NCBI GenBank assembly: GCA_021774995.1
Contig: JAJFIM010000108.1
Coordinates: 1-7,840 of the forward strand
Reading direction: 5' to 3'
DNA from: Alphaproteobacteria bacterium
GTDB lineage: Bacteria; Pseudomonadota; Alphaproteobacteria; SMXP01
Length of the DNA stretch: 7,840 bases
Positions within the stretch are counted from its first letter, which is position 1. Each line of letters starts with the position of its first letter. A program made the translations under genes and the position numbers. Below are positions 1-7,103 of this stretch, piece after piece. Under the pieces are notes generated by a model. It was not told where the DNA came from. It did no database searches and saw nothing but the letters and a program-made list of their open reading frames with translations.

Positions 1-447
1 AACCGCTGCCGGGCGTTTTTCGCCACCCATTATCATGAGTTAACGGCGCTCGCCCAAAAACTGGACGCGGTGGCCAATGTCGCCATGAGCGTTAAGGAGT
101 GGGAGGGCGAGGTCGTCTTCTTGCATGAGGTGAAACCGGGCGCGGCGGACCGGTCTTACGGCATCCAGGTGGCCAAATTGGCGGGCTTGCCGCCTTCCGT
201 GATCGCGCGGGCGCGCGACGTGCTGGCCGTGTTGGAGCGGACCCGCCGGGAGGGCGCCGCCGGGCCGGGAGAGGGCGCGCCCAGCCTTGACGATTTGCCG
301 CTCTTTTCGGTCCCGAAACAAAAAAAAGAGGAAGCGCCGCGGGCGGTTGAACTGGAAAAAGCGCTCAGTGCCGTCCATGTTGATGATTTAACGCCGCGCG
401 AGGCATTGGAATTTGTTTATCATTTAAAAGCGCTTCAAGATCGATAA
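1..447 (+). CDS. mutS: DNA mismatch repair protein MutS, C-terminal part (5' end outside window)
   Basis: MutS binds mismatched DNA and uses ATP to start methyl-independent or strand-directed mismatch repair. Only the last 148 residues are present; the frame is open from base 1, so the gene begins before the window. Visible residues 8-14 read ATHYHEL, the conserved ATPase-domain motif after Walker B. Residues 47-54 (GAADRSYG) and the following VAKLAGLP belong to the same ABC-type ATPase domain. A linker follows with DLPLF at residues 98-102, resembling the QLxLF beta-clamp-binding motif found in this part of MutS proteins. The tail (about 117-148) contains LTPREALEFVYHLKAL, typical of the MutS C-terminal helix-turn-helix dimerisation segment. 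It ends in a single TAA, 140 bases before the first usual start of glnD. The family call is very secure; the clamp-binding role of DLPLF is inferred. Confidence 0.97.
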   Translation, partial: NRCRAFFATHYHELTALAQKLDAVANVAMSVKEWEGEVVFLHEVKPGAADRSYGIQVAKLAGLPPSVIARARDVLAVLERTRREGAAGPGEGAPSLDDLPLFSVPKQKKEEAPRAVELEKALSAVHVDDLTPREALEFVYHLKALQDR

Positions 448-462
448 TCAAATCCCTCTAAT
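434..462 (+). promoter_or_regulatory. Weak sigma70-like promoter candidate before glnD
   Basis: TTCAAG at 434-439 and TCTAAT at 457-462 are separated by 17 bases. The -10 candidate differs from TATAAT at one position, but the -35 candidate matches TTGACA at only three positions and overlaps the end of mutS. It lies about 80 bases upstream of the glnD ribosome-binding site, so it could drive glnD independently of mutS. Such matches occur by chance, so this is only a candidate. Confidence 0.22.
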
Positions 463-496
463 GCTTGGAGATGGTAAAAATACGCTGGAGAGATAG

Positions 497-508
497 CGCG
501 CCGGCGCG
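497..508. repeat. Perfect 12-base GC palindrome in the glnD leader
   Basis: CGCGCCGGCGCG is self-complementary with no loop. It lies between the mutS stop and the glnD ribosome site. With no unpaired loop and no following T-run it is not a rho-independent terminator. It could be a dimeric protein site or simply GC-rich chance sequence. Confidence 0.3.
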
Positions 509-527
509 AACCGGAACGGTGAAATGA

Positions 528-533
528 AAGGAG
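528..533 (+). promoter_or_regulatory. Strong Shine-Dalgarno sequence that bears on the glnD start
   Basis: AAGGAG is an excellent Shine-Dalgarno match. It sits 54 bases from the TTG codon at 588, too far to serve it. With a six-base spacer it points to the ATT codon at 540, which is in frame with glnD. No ATG, GTG or TTG in the glnD frame occurs between the in-frame TGA at 525 and position 588. This site is therefore the main reason to doubt the TTG start. Confidence 0.6.
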
Positions 534-587
534 CGTCTCATTCGCCACACCCCTGAAAAACCGATTGATGCGATCGACGGCGCGCGA

Positions 588-3320
588 TTGCGCGAAGATT
601 TGACGGCGCTTGCCAAAAAAATGTCGCCGGGCGATGCCGGTCTGCGCGCCCGTGCGCTTGAGCGTCTGCGCGACGCACAAGACAAGGGCCGCCTGGCCGC
701 GCGCCGCTGGCTGGAGGCGGGGGCGCCGGGCCGGGAAGTCGCGCAGCTCATTTGCGAAGTCCAGGACGTGGTCATCCAGGCGCTCTATGATTTCACCACC
801 ATACATATTTACCGCTCCAGCAACCCCACACGGGCTGAACGGCTGAGCATTGTTGCAGTGGGCGGCTATGGCCGCGGCGATCTGGCGCCGGGATCCGACA
901 TCGATCTTTTGTTTCTGCTGCCCTACAAGCAGACCCCGTGGGGCGAGAGCGTTGTCGAATATATGCTGTATATGCTGTGGGATCTGGGGCTGAAAGTCGG
1001 GCACGCCACGCGCACTGTGCGGCAATGCGTGGATCTTTCCAAATCAGACATGACGATACGCACATCGCTTTTGGAAATGCGTTTTCTGTGGGGGGATCGC
1101 CCGCTTTTCGACAAATTGAAAGCCGCCTACTGGCGGGATGTTGTTCCGGGTACGGACCGTGAATTTGTTGAAGCTAAAATGCAAGAGCGCGCCCGCCGCC
1201 ACAAACGCGCGGGCCAGTCGCGTTATTTGGTTGAGCCCAATATCAAAGAAAGCAAAGGGGGCCTGCGCGACCTGCACAATCTTTTTTGGATTGCAAAATA
1301 CGTCTATCGCACAGAGCGCATTGACGATCTGATAAAAGCCGGTCTTTTTACGCGCGGCGAAGTGAATTCGTTTCGAAAAGCCTATTCTTTTTTATGGTCC
1401 GTCCGGTGCCATTTACATTTTGTCACCAACCGGCCTGAGGAACGCCTGACCTTCGATGTCCAGGAAGAGATCGCACACCGGCTGAAATACACTGACCGGC
1501 CGGGCCAATCCTCGGTTGAGCGCTTCATGAAGCATTATTTTTTGGTCGCCAAGGAAATCGGCGATCTGACGCGTATTTTTTGCGCGGCGCTGGAAGCGGA
1601 TCAAACGCGATTGCAGATGCGCTTCAGCCGCCTGTTGCGTTTCAGCATAAGACGCAAATCGCTGCCTGAAGGTTTTGCCCTTGATGGCGGGCGCCTCTGT
1701 GTCGCTGCGGATAATGCATTTCGCGACGATCCGGTAAATCTCATTCGGCTGTTTTATGTGGCGGATAAAAAATCCCTCGATATCCATCCCGAAACGCTCA
1801 AAAAAGCCAAACGCGCACGCGGATTGATCAACGCCGCTATACGGGAAGACGATCAGGCTAATCGTTTGTTTCTAAAAATTCTGACGTCAAAGCATGATCC
1901 GGAATGGGCTTTGCGGCGCATGAGCGAGGCGGGGATATTGGGGAAATTCATACCTGACTTTGGCCGCGTCGAAGCGATGATGCAATTCAACATGTATCAT
2001 CATTACACGGTGGATGAACACACAATCCGGGCGATCGGCATTTTGTCGCGGATTGAACGGGGCGAATTGAAGGAAGAACATCCCCTCTCGCACGATATTA
2101 TCCATAAAGTTCTCAGCCGGGAAGTTCTTTATATGGCGCTTTTTCTTCACGACATCGCCAAGGGGCGGCTTGAAGATCACTCAAGCGCCGGGGCGATGGT
2201 CGCCCGAGAGCTCTGTCCACGGATGAAATTTACTTCCGCCCAAACCGAAACGGTCGCCTGGCTGGTTGAAAGCCATTTGGTGATGAGCGAGTTCGCCCAA
2301 AGCCGCGATATATCGGATCCCAAAACCATTGAGGCTTTTGTGGAAATTGTTCAAAGCCCGGAGCGCCTGCGCCTGCTTCTTGTTTTGACCGTGGCCGATA
2401 TCAGGGCTGTTGGACCGGGGGTGTGGAACGGATGGAAGGGCCAATTGCTGCGCGAGCTTTATTCGGAAAGCCGGGAAATGCTGCAGGGCGGCGCGGAGGC
2501 TGATCACGATGAACGGCGGGCGGGACGGGCTGTGCGCCTTAAAGAAAAATTGGCGGCGCGCCTTGGCGACTGGACTGTGCCGGAACGCGCCCATGCATTT
2601 GAGCGCCATAAGGATTCCTATTGGCTGTCTTTTGATGAAGACACTCATATGCGCTATGCCGCTTTTATGAGGGAAGCAAGCCGGGCCGGCAAGACGCTCG
2701 CGATCCATCATGCGGCGGACCGTTTCAAATCCATCACGGAGGTGGTGGTGTATACGCGAGACCATCCAGGTCTTTTTTCCAAGCTCGCCGGCGCGTTCAC
2801 CCTTTCAGGGGCGACGATTATGGACGCCAAGGTTTTTACCACCACTGACGGCATGGCGCTGGATGTCTTTTATGTGCAGGACGCCACCGGCGCGCCGTTT
2901 GACGAACCGGCGCGCCTGAAGGCTTTGGACGCTATCATTGTGCAGGTTGTTCAGGAAGGCTTGTCTCCTCATCAGCATATGACGCCGCCGCGGCTGAAAA
3001 AACGCGAACAGGCCTTTGCGGTCGAGCCGCAAGTTCTGATTGACAATAAAGCCTCCGATATCCACACCTTGATTGAGGTTAATGACCGTGATCGGCCGGG
3101 CCTGCTCTACGGTCTTACCCGCGCGCTCAGGGGATTGCGCCTCACCATCGTTTCGGCGCATATCTCGACTTATGGCGAGCGGGCGGTGGATGTGTTTTAT
3201 GTCAAGGATCGTGCGGGTCTGAAAATAACCCGTGAGGGGGCGTTGGAAAATATTCAAAAAACCTTGCTAGAGGCTCTCAATCTGGATTATGCCAGCACGG
3301 CGGCGGATGCCGCAGAATAA
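588..3320 (+). CDS. glnD: Bifunctional uridylyltransferase / uridylyl-removing enzyme, PII sensor (start uncertain)
   Basis: GlnD is the cytoplasmic nitrogen sensor: it uridylylates PII proteins (GlnB/GlnK) when glutamine is low and removes UMP when glutamine is high. Numbering from the TTG at 588 (910 residues), the nucleotidyltransferase motif GGYGRGDLAPGSDIDL spans 92-107. The HD-type hydrolase domain shows HHYTVDEHT at 471-479, HDIAKG at 521-526 and DHSSAG at 530-535, with a later His in ESHLVMS. A central ADIRAV...WNGWK block is family-like. Two C-terminal ACT domains, the glutamine sensors, start near 717 (RDHPGLF) and 825 (RDRPGLL), each ending in DVFYV. All four domains are intact and length fits the family. 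TTG at 588 is the first usual start, but the Shine-Dalgarno at 528-533 and family-like residues upstream suggest translation from about 540, giving 926 residues. Stops TAA, TGA, TAA follow in frame. Confidence 0.96.
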   Translation: MREDLTALAKKMSPGDAGLRARALERLRDAQDKGRLAARRWLEAGAPGREVAQLICEVQDVVIQALYDFTTIHIYRSSNPTRAERLSIVAVGGYGRGDLAPGSDIDLLFLLPYKQTPWGESVVEYMLYMLWDLGLKVGHATRTVRQCVDLSKSDMTIRTSLLEMRFLWGDRPLFDKLKAAYWRDVVPGTDREFVEAKMQERARRHKRAGQSRYLVEPNIKESKGGLRDLHNLFWIAKYVYRTERIDDLIKAGLFTRGEVNSFRKAYSFLWSVRCHLHFVTNRPEERLTFDVQEEIAHRLKYTDRPGQSSVERFMKHYFLVAKEIGDLTRIFCAALEADQTRLQMRFSRLLRFSIRRKSLPEGFALDGGRLCVAADNAFRDDPVNLIRLFYVADKKSLDIHPETLKKAKRARGLINAAIREDDQANRLFLKILTSKHDPEWALRRMSEAGILGKFIPDFGRVEAMMQFNMYHHYTVDEHTIRAIGILSRIERGELKEEHPLSHDIIHKVLSREVLYMALFLHDIAKGRLEDHSSAGAMVARELCPRMKFTSAQTETVAWLVESHLVMSEFAQSRDISDPKTIEAFVEIVQSPERLRLLLVLTVADIRAVGPGVWNGWKGQLLRELYSESREMLQGGAEADHDERRAGRAVRLKEKLAARLGDWTVPERAHAFERHKDSYWLSFDEDTHMRYAAFMREASRAGKTLAIHHAADRFKSITEVVVYTRDHPGLFSKLAGAFTLSGATIMDAKVFTTTDGMALDVFYVQDATGAPFDEPARLKALDAIIVQVVQEGLSPHQHMTPPRLKKREQAFAVEPQVLIDNKASDIHTLIEVNDRDRPGLLYGLTRALRGLRLTIVSAHISTYGERAVDVFYVKDRAGLKITREGALENIQKTLLEALNLDYASTAADAAE

Positions 3321-3326
3321 TGATAA
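3318..3326 (+). other. Three consecutive in-frame stop codons ending glnD
   Basis: TAA at 3318, TGA at 3321 and TAA at 3324 are contiguous in the glnD frame. This gives very secure termination and limits readthrough toward murJ, which starts at 3380. A milder version (TAA TGA) ends murJ. The observation is direct; any function is inferred. Confidence 0.85.
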
Positions 3327-3362
3327 TGTGAAATTGAGTCCCTCAGCCCTTTTGGCCGCGCC

Positions 3363-3372
3363 CTTTTAAAAG
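3363..3372. repeat. Small palindrome and direct repeat ahead of murJ
   Basis: CTTTTAAAAG is a perfect 10-base palindrome ending seven bases before the murJ ATG, in the place where a Shine-Dalgarno would lie. It overlaps the second of two direct copies of GCCCTTTT (3346-3353 and 3360-3367). No G-rich ribosome site is present here. It could be chance, or an A+T-rich unstructured entry site for ribosomes. Confidence 0.3.
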
Positions 3373-3379
3373 TCCGCAC

Positions 3380-4933
3380 ATGAATCTTCTGAAAGACACA
3401 GCCACAGTCGGCGGCATGACTTTGATCAGTCGCGTTCTGGGGTTTGTGCGCGATATTCTGTTGGCGGCGATAGTGGGCGCGGGGCCTGTGGCCGACGCTT
3501 TTGTGGTGGCCTTCAGGTTTCCCAATCTGTTTCGCCGCCTTTTTGCCGAAGGAGCGTTTAACGCCGCTTTCGTGCCGCTTTTCGCCAAGCATTTGGAAGA
3601 GAATGGAGAGGACAGCGCCCGGCGGTTTGCCGAAGAATCGCTGGCCGTTCTGCTGACGGCGTTGGTTGTTTTCACGCTGGTCACGGAAATTTTCATGCCG
3701 GCCGTGGTTTTGGCGTTGGCGCCGGGTTTTGTCGAAGACCAACAGAAATTTGATCTGACGGTGCTCTTTACCCGCATTGCGCTGCCCTATCTCTTGTTCA
3801 TGTCTTTGGCGGCGCTCTATAGCGGTCTCCTGAATTCACTGGGGAAGTTCGCTGTCGCCGCCGTGGCGCCCGCTTTGCTGAATGTGGTGCTGATCACGGC
3901 GCTGCTTGTCGCGGCGCCGCGCATGCCCACGGCCGGTCATGCGCTGGTTTACGGCGTGGTCGTGGCGGGTGCGATGCAACTCCTTTTTGTTGCGTGGGCC
4001 GCCGGGCGGGCGGGATACAGCTTGCGCTTGCGCCGCCCCCGTCTGACGCGCCCCGTACGCCGTTTGATCCGCTTGGGCGTACCGGGCGCCCTGTCGGGCG
4101 GCATCACGCAGATTAATATTGTCATCGGCACCATGATTGCCTCGATGGAAGCGGGCGCGGCGTCTTATTTGTATTACGCCGAACGGGTCTATCAATTGCC
4201 TTTGGGTATTATCGGCATCGCCATGGGAGTGGTGTTGCTGCCCTCTATCGCGCGGCAATTGCGGGCGGGCCGTGAGACGCAAGCCCATAACAGCCAAAAC
4301 CGGGCTCTGGAGTTGTCAATGTTGCTGACCTTGCCCGCGGCGGCGGCGCTGTTGGCGATTCCGATGATCATCGTCATGGTCCTGTTCGAGCACGGCGCAT
4401 TTGACCATGAATCCGCCCGATCGACCGCCAAGGCTTTGGGCGCATTTGCCGCGGGTCTGCCCGCCTTCGTGTTGATAAAAGTTTTTTCGCCTGGCTTCTT
4501 TGCCCGGGAGGACACGCGCACCCCGATGATATATGCGGCAATTTCCGTGGCGGTGAATGTGATTTTAAGCTTGATTCTGTTCACGCAGATCGGGTTTTTA
4601 GGGATTCCCATCGCCACCACGCTGGCCAGTTGGGTGAATGCGGTGCTGCTCGGGCTTAAACTTCTAAAACTGGGCTATTTCAAAGCTGATGCGCGGCTGA
4701 CCCAGCGCCTGCCCCGCATTTTGATCGCCAGCATTCTCATGGGCGTTGGGCTCCACTGGGCGGTGGGCGCGGCGCTGCCATTGGCGCCGCCCGTGGCCGC
4801 GGCGCAAATGCTGGTGCTGGCGGGACTGGTGCTCGGCGGTTTGGCGGTTTATGGAGGGCTGGCGCTCAGCCTTGGGGCGGCGCGTCTGCAAGAGGTGCGG
4901 GGCCTATTTTCAAAGGGTTCGGCGCAAAAGTAA
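3380..4933 (+). CDS. murJ: Lipid II flippase MurJ (MviN family)
   Basis: MurJ is a polytopic inner-membrane protein of the MOP exporter superfamily that moves lipid II to the periplasmic face for peptidoglycan synthesis. The 517-residue length and hydrophobic pattern, consistent with the family's usual 14 membrane segments, fit full-length MurJ. The N-terminus (TLISRVLGFVRD, then FRFPNLFRRLFAEGAF) is diagnostic. Charged residues known to matter in E. coli MurJ are preserved: Arg18, Arg24, Asp39, Arg52, and Arg269 in YYAERVYQLPLG, matching E. coli Arg270. The conserved FSPGFFAREDTRTP block is at 369-382. ATG at 3380 is the first usual start after an in-frame TGA at 3335 and fits the family start, but no clear Shine-Dalgarno precedes it. 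The gap from glnD is 59 bases. It ends TAA TGA, 26 bases before trpS, suggesting co-transcription with trpS. Confidence 0.97.
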   Translation: MNLLKDTATVGGMTLISRVLGFVRDILLAAIVGAGPVADAFVVAFRFPNLFRRLFAEGAFNAAFVPLFAKHLEENGEDSARRFAEESLAVLLTALVVFTLVTEIFMPAVVLALAPGFVEDQQKFDLTVLFTRIALPYLLFMSLAALYSGLLNSLGKFAVAAVAPALLNVVLITALLVAAPRMPTAGHALVYGVVVAGAMQLLFVAWAAGRAGYSLRLRRPRLTRPVRRLIRLGVPGALSGGITQINIVIGTMIASMEAGAASYLYYAERVYQLPLGIIGIAMGVVLLPSIARQLRAGRETQAHNSQNRALELSMLLTLPAAAALLAIPMIIVMVLFEHGAFDHESARSTAKALGAFAAGLPAFVLIKVFSPGFFAREDTRTPMIYAAISVAVNVILSLILFTQIGFLGIPIATTLASWVNAVLLGLKLLKLGYFKADARLTQRLPRILIASILMGVGLHWAVGAALPLAPPVAAAQMLVLAGLVLGGLAVYGGLALSLGAARLQEVRGLFSKGSAQK

Positions 4934-4939
4934 TGAGTG

Positions 4940-4946
4940 AAGGAGG
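4940..4946 (+). promoter_or_regulatory. Shine-Dalgarno of trpS with unusually long spacing
   Basis: AAGGAGG is a near-perfect anti-16S match, yet 13 bases separate it from the ATG at 4960, longer than the usual 5-9. An in-frame TAA at 4954-4956 rules out any earlier trpS start, so ATG 4960 is the earliest possible. The site lies inside a five-codon ORF (4933-4950) that begins on the murJ stop. Confidence 0.6.
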
Positions 4947-4959
4947 CTGACCTTAAGCC

Positions 4960-5991
4960 ATGGAGAACAAATCTAACAACCGCCCGGCGCCCGCGCCCCG
5001 CGTTTTTTCAGGCGTTCAGCCGACGGGCAATCTGCATCTGGGCAATTATCTGGGGGCGATCAGAAATTTTGTGACGCTCCAGGAGACCTATGACTGTCTC
5101 TATTGCGTGGTGGATTTGCACGCCATCACGGTGTGGCAGGAGCCGTCTGTTTTGGCCCGGCACACCCGCGAGGTGACGGCGGCGTTCCTGGCGTGCGGCA
5201 TTGATCCCAAAACCCAAATCATTTTCAATCAAAGCGCGGTGCCCGCTCATGCGGAACTGGCCTGGGTGTTCAATTGCGTCGCCCGGATGGGGTGGCTCGG
5301 GCGCATGACCCAGTTCAAAGACAAGGCGGGCAAACATCAGCAAAACGCCTCCGTGGGTCTTTTTGCCTATCCCAATTTGATGGCGGCGGATATTCTGGCT
5401 TATAAATCCACGCATGTGCCGGTTGGAGAAGATCAAAAACAACATCTTGAATTGTGCCGGGATATTGCGCAGAAGTTTAATAATGATTTTGACGCGCCGG
5501 ACTTTTTTCCTTTGCCCGAGCCTTTGATTCAAGGGCCGGCAACGCGCGTGATGAGCCTGCGCGACGGCGCGGTGAAAATGAGTAAATCCGACAAATCGGA
5601 TAATGCGCGCATAAATCTGAATGACAATGCCGATCTGATCGCCAAAAAAATACGCAAAGCGAAAACCGATCCCCGCCCGCTTCCCGAAAGTGAAGAAGAG
5701 GCAACAACCCGTCCGGAGGCGGATAACCTTATTGGCATTTATGCCGCATTGGCCCGGCAATCGCGGGGGGATGTAATTCAGCAATTTGCCGGCAGGTCTT
5801 TTGCCGCGTTTAAAAATGAACTCAGCGATCTGGCGGTTGCGGTTCTGGCGCCGATTGGCGAAGAGATGTCCCGCTTGATGGCGGCGCCCGATCACGTCGA
5901 TGACGTGCTGAGGGACGGGGCTTTGCGGGCGGCGGCCATCGCGACGCCGATTATGGACGATGTGAAACGCATCATCGGGTTTGTGCGCTAA
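4960..5991 (+). CDS. trpS: Tryptophanyl-tRNA synthetase
   Basis: TrpRS is a cytoplasmic class I aminoacyl-tRNA synthetase that charges tRNA-Trp with tryptophan using ATP, acting as a dimer. The 343-residue product has the class I HIGH-like signature as PTGNLHLGN at 21-29, preceded by RVFSGVQ, and the KMSKS loop intact at 206-210. GEDQKQHLEL at 156-165 and the AYPNLMAADIL segment are typical bacterial TrpRS blocks of the catalytic Rossmann fold. The C-terminal helical region continues to the usual end. There is a short Asn/Pro/Ala-rich N-terminal extension of about 13 residues before RVFSG. The start at ATG 4960 is forced by a TAA two codons upstream. The murJ-to-trpS gap is 26 bases and the next start lies 46 bases beyond its stop, so it is probably in one transcript with its neighbours. 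Confidence 0.98.
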   Translation: MENKSNNRPAPAPRVFSGVQPTGNLHLGNYLGAIRNFVTLQETYDCLYCVVDLHAITVWQEPSVLARHTREVTAAFLACGIDPKTQIIFNQSAVPAHAELAWVFNCVARMGWLGRMTQFKDKAGKHQQNASVGLFAYPNLMAADILAYKSTHVPVGEDQKQHLELCRDIAQKFNNDFDAPDFFPLPEPLIQGPATRVMSLRDGAVKMSKSDKSDNARINLNDNADLIAKKIRKAKTDPRPLPESEEEATTRPEADNLIGIYAALARQSRGDVIQQFAGRSFAAFKNELSDLAVAVLAPIGEEMSRLMAAPDHVDDVLRDGALRAAAIATPIMDDVKRIIGFVR

Positions 5992-6037
5992 ATGCGATTT
6001 TTCTTGCGAAAGCGCGTCGGAAAGGACGGATGAGATC

Positions 6038-7045
6038 ATGCAATGGGCTCAAGGCGCGCGGCGGATCAGCGCCGCGTTTCGAAATTGGTTCGCGGGATTA
6101 TTCGGCAGGCTGCGTAGCGTCGATCCGGAGGATTTGCGCCTTTGGGCAAAACGCGCCGGGATCGCGCTGTTGGCTTTCTTGCTGCTCTATTATCCTCTGG
6201 GCATGGCGTGGCGGCACGCCATCAATGACGATCTGGATTTCGCACCGGCCGCTATTCTACCCGGTCAATCTCAATCTGTGGCCGTGGTTGCCGCGCTGAT
6301 CAACCGGGAAGTCAATGAGGCGGGCTGGGTGGCGAATAACCCCTTTTTCATGCCCTCGGCGCCGCTTGACAACATGCCGAATTACCAAATGGGATTGGTC
6401 GAAGCGCTGGGGCGGTTCAGCGTTGAGCTGAAAGACCAGATCGGCCGCACGCGCGGCTCCAGCCAGACCGATCCGGATCTGCAAGAGGCGGCGGGATTGC
6501 TGCAATATAGCGGCACGCGCTGGGTGTGGGATCCAAGTGTCAGTCTGTGGCCCACGGCGTCATCCGAAGCGCAATACCGCAAAGCGCGCAAGGCGCTGCT
6601 GGCCTATAACGCGCGGCTGGCTCAAGGCGCGGCGGTGTTTGAAAGGCGCAATGACAATCTCATGGCGACGCTGGACCGCATCGCGCTTGATATCGGGTCC
6701 TCTTCGGCCGTTTTGGACCAGCATCTCACCGCCAATCGTATGCGGGTGATCGACACGCAAGTTGATGACGTTTTTTACGGCGTCAAAGGTCAGATGTACG
6801 CCTATACGCTCATTTTAAAAGCGCTGCGCACCGATTTTGCCGACGTGATTAAAGAGCGCAGCTTAGAGGGCGCTTACGACCAGATGACGCACAGTTTTAC
6901 TCAGGCCGCCGCGCTTGACCCTTGGATCATTGTCAATGGTGCGCCTGATTCGCAATTCTTTCCCAGTCACTTGGCCGCGCAAGGGTTTTATTTGTTGCGG
7001 GCGCGGACGCAATTGCGTGAAGTGACCAATATCCTCTTGAAATAA
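6038..7045 (+). CDS. DUF2333-type single-pass membrane protein of unknown function
   Basis: I recognise this 335-residue product as resembling the DUF2333 family by remembered sequence pattern; no function is known for that family. Residues 1-40 are basic and amphipathic. About 41-57 (from GIALLAFLLLYY) form one membrane segment with no signal-peptidase site, so I infer a cytoplasmic N-terminus and a periplasmic domain of about 275 residues. Conserved-looking blocks are NREVNEAGWVANNPFF (89-104), DQIGRTRGSSQTDPDL (133-148), RWVWDPSVSL (161-170), AYNARLAQGAAVFERR (189-204) and SHLAAQGFYLLRARTQLRE (310-328). No catalytic motif is evident. ATG 6038 is preferred because it directly precedes the basic segment and has AAGGA at 6022-6026, eleven bases upstream; an in-frame TTG at 5981 would overlap trpS and add a Cys-rich stretch unlike a real N-terminus. 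Its place between trpS and a Usp gene suggests co-transcription. Confidence 0.85.
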   Translation: MQWAQGARRISAAFRNWFAGLFGRLRSVDPEDLRLWAKRAGIALLAFLLLYYPLGMAWRHAINDDLDFAPAAILPGQSQSVAVVAALINREVNEAGWVANNPFFMPSAPLDNMPNYQMGLVEALGRFSVELKDQIGRTRGSSQTDPDLQEAAGLLQYSGTRWVWDPSVSLWPTASSEAQYRKARKALLAYNARLAQGAAVFERRNDNLMATLDRIALDIGSSSAVLDQHLTANRMRVIDTQVDDVFYGVKGQMYAYTLILKALRTDFADVIKERSLEGAYDQMTHSFTQAAALDPWIIVNGAPDSQFFPSHLAAQGFYLLRARTQLREVTNILLK

Positions 7046-7103
7046 TTCTGTGTTAGGCTGTCGGGGTGAAGCGGAATGCTCAGAGCGCGAAGGAGCTTTT
7101 TAG

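Noticed and set aside
3322..3327. GATAAT as a -10 box for murJ
   Set aside because: It matches five of six bases, but no -35 box or extended -10 is present upstream, and it is formed by the tandem stop codons of glnD.
5981..6037. In-frame TTG at 5981 as the start of the DUF2333-type gene
   Set aside because: It would overlap the trpS end and add a Cys-rich segment translated from the intergenic gap, with no ribosome site; ATG 6038 fits better.
5008..6039. A 343-codon open frame on the minus strand, the same length as trpS
   Set aside because: It lies almost entirely antisense to trpS, whose product is unmistakable. Its translation is Arg/His/Gln-rich with no family resemblance, as expected for the shadow of a G+C-rich gene.
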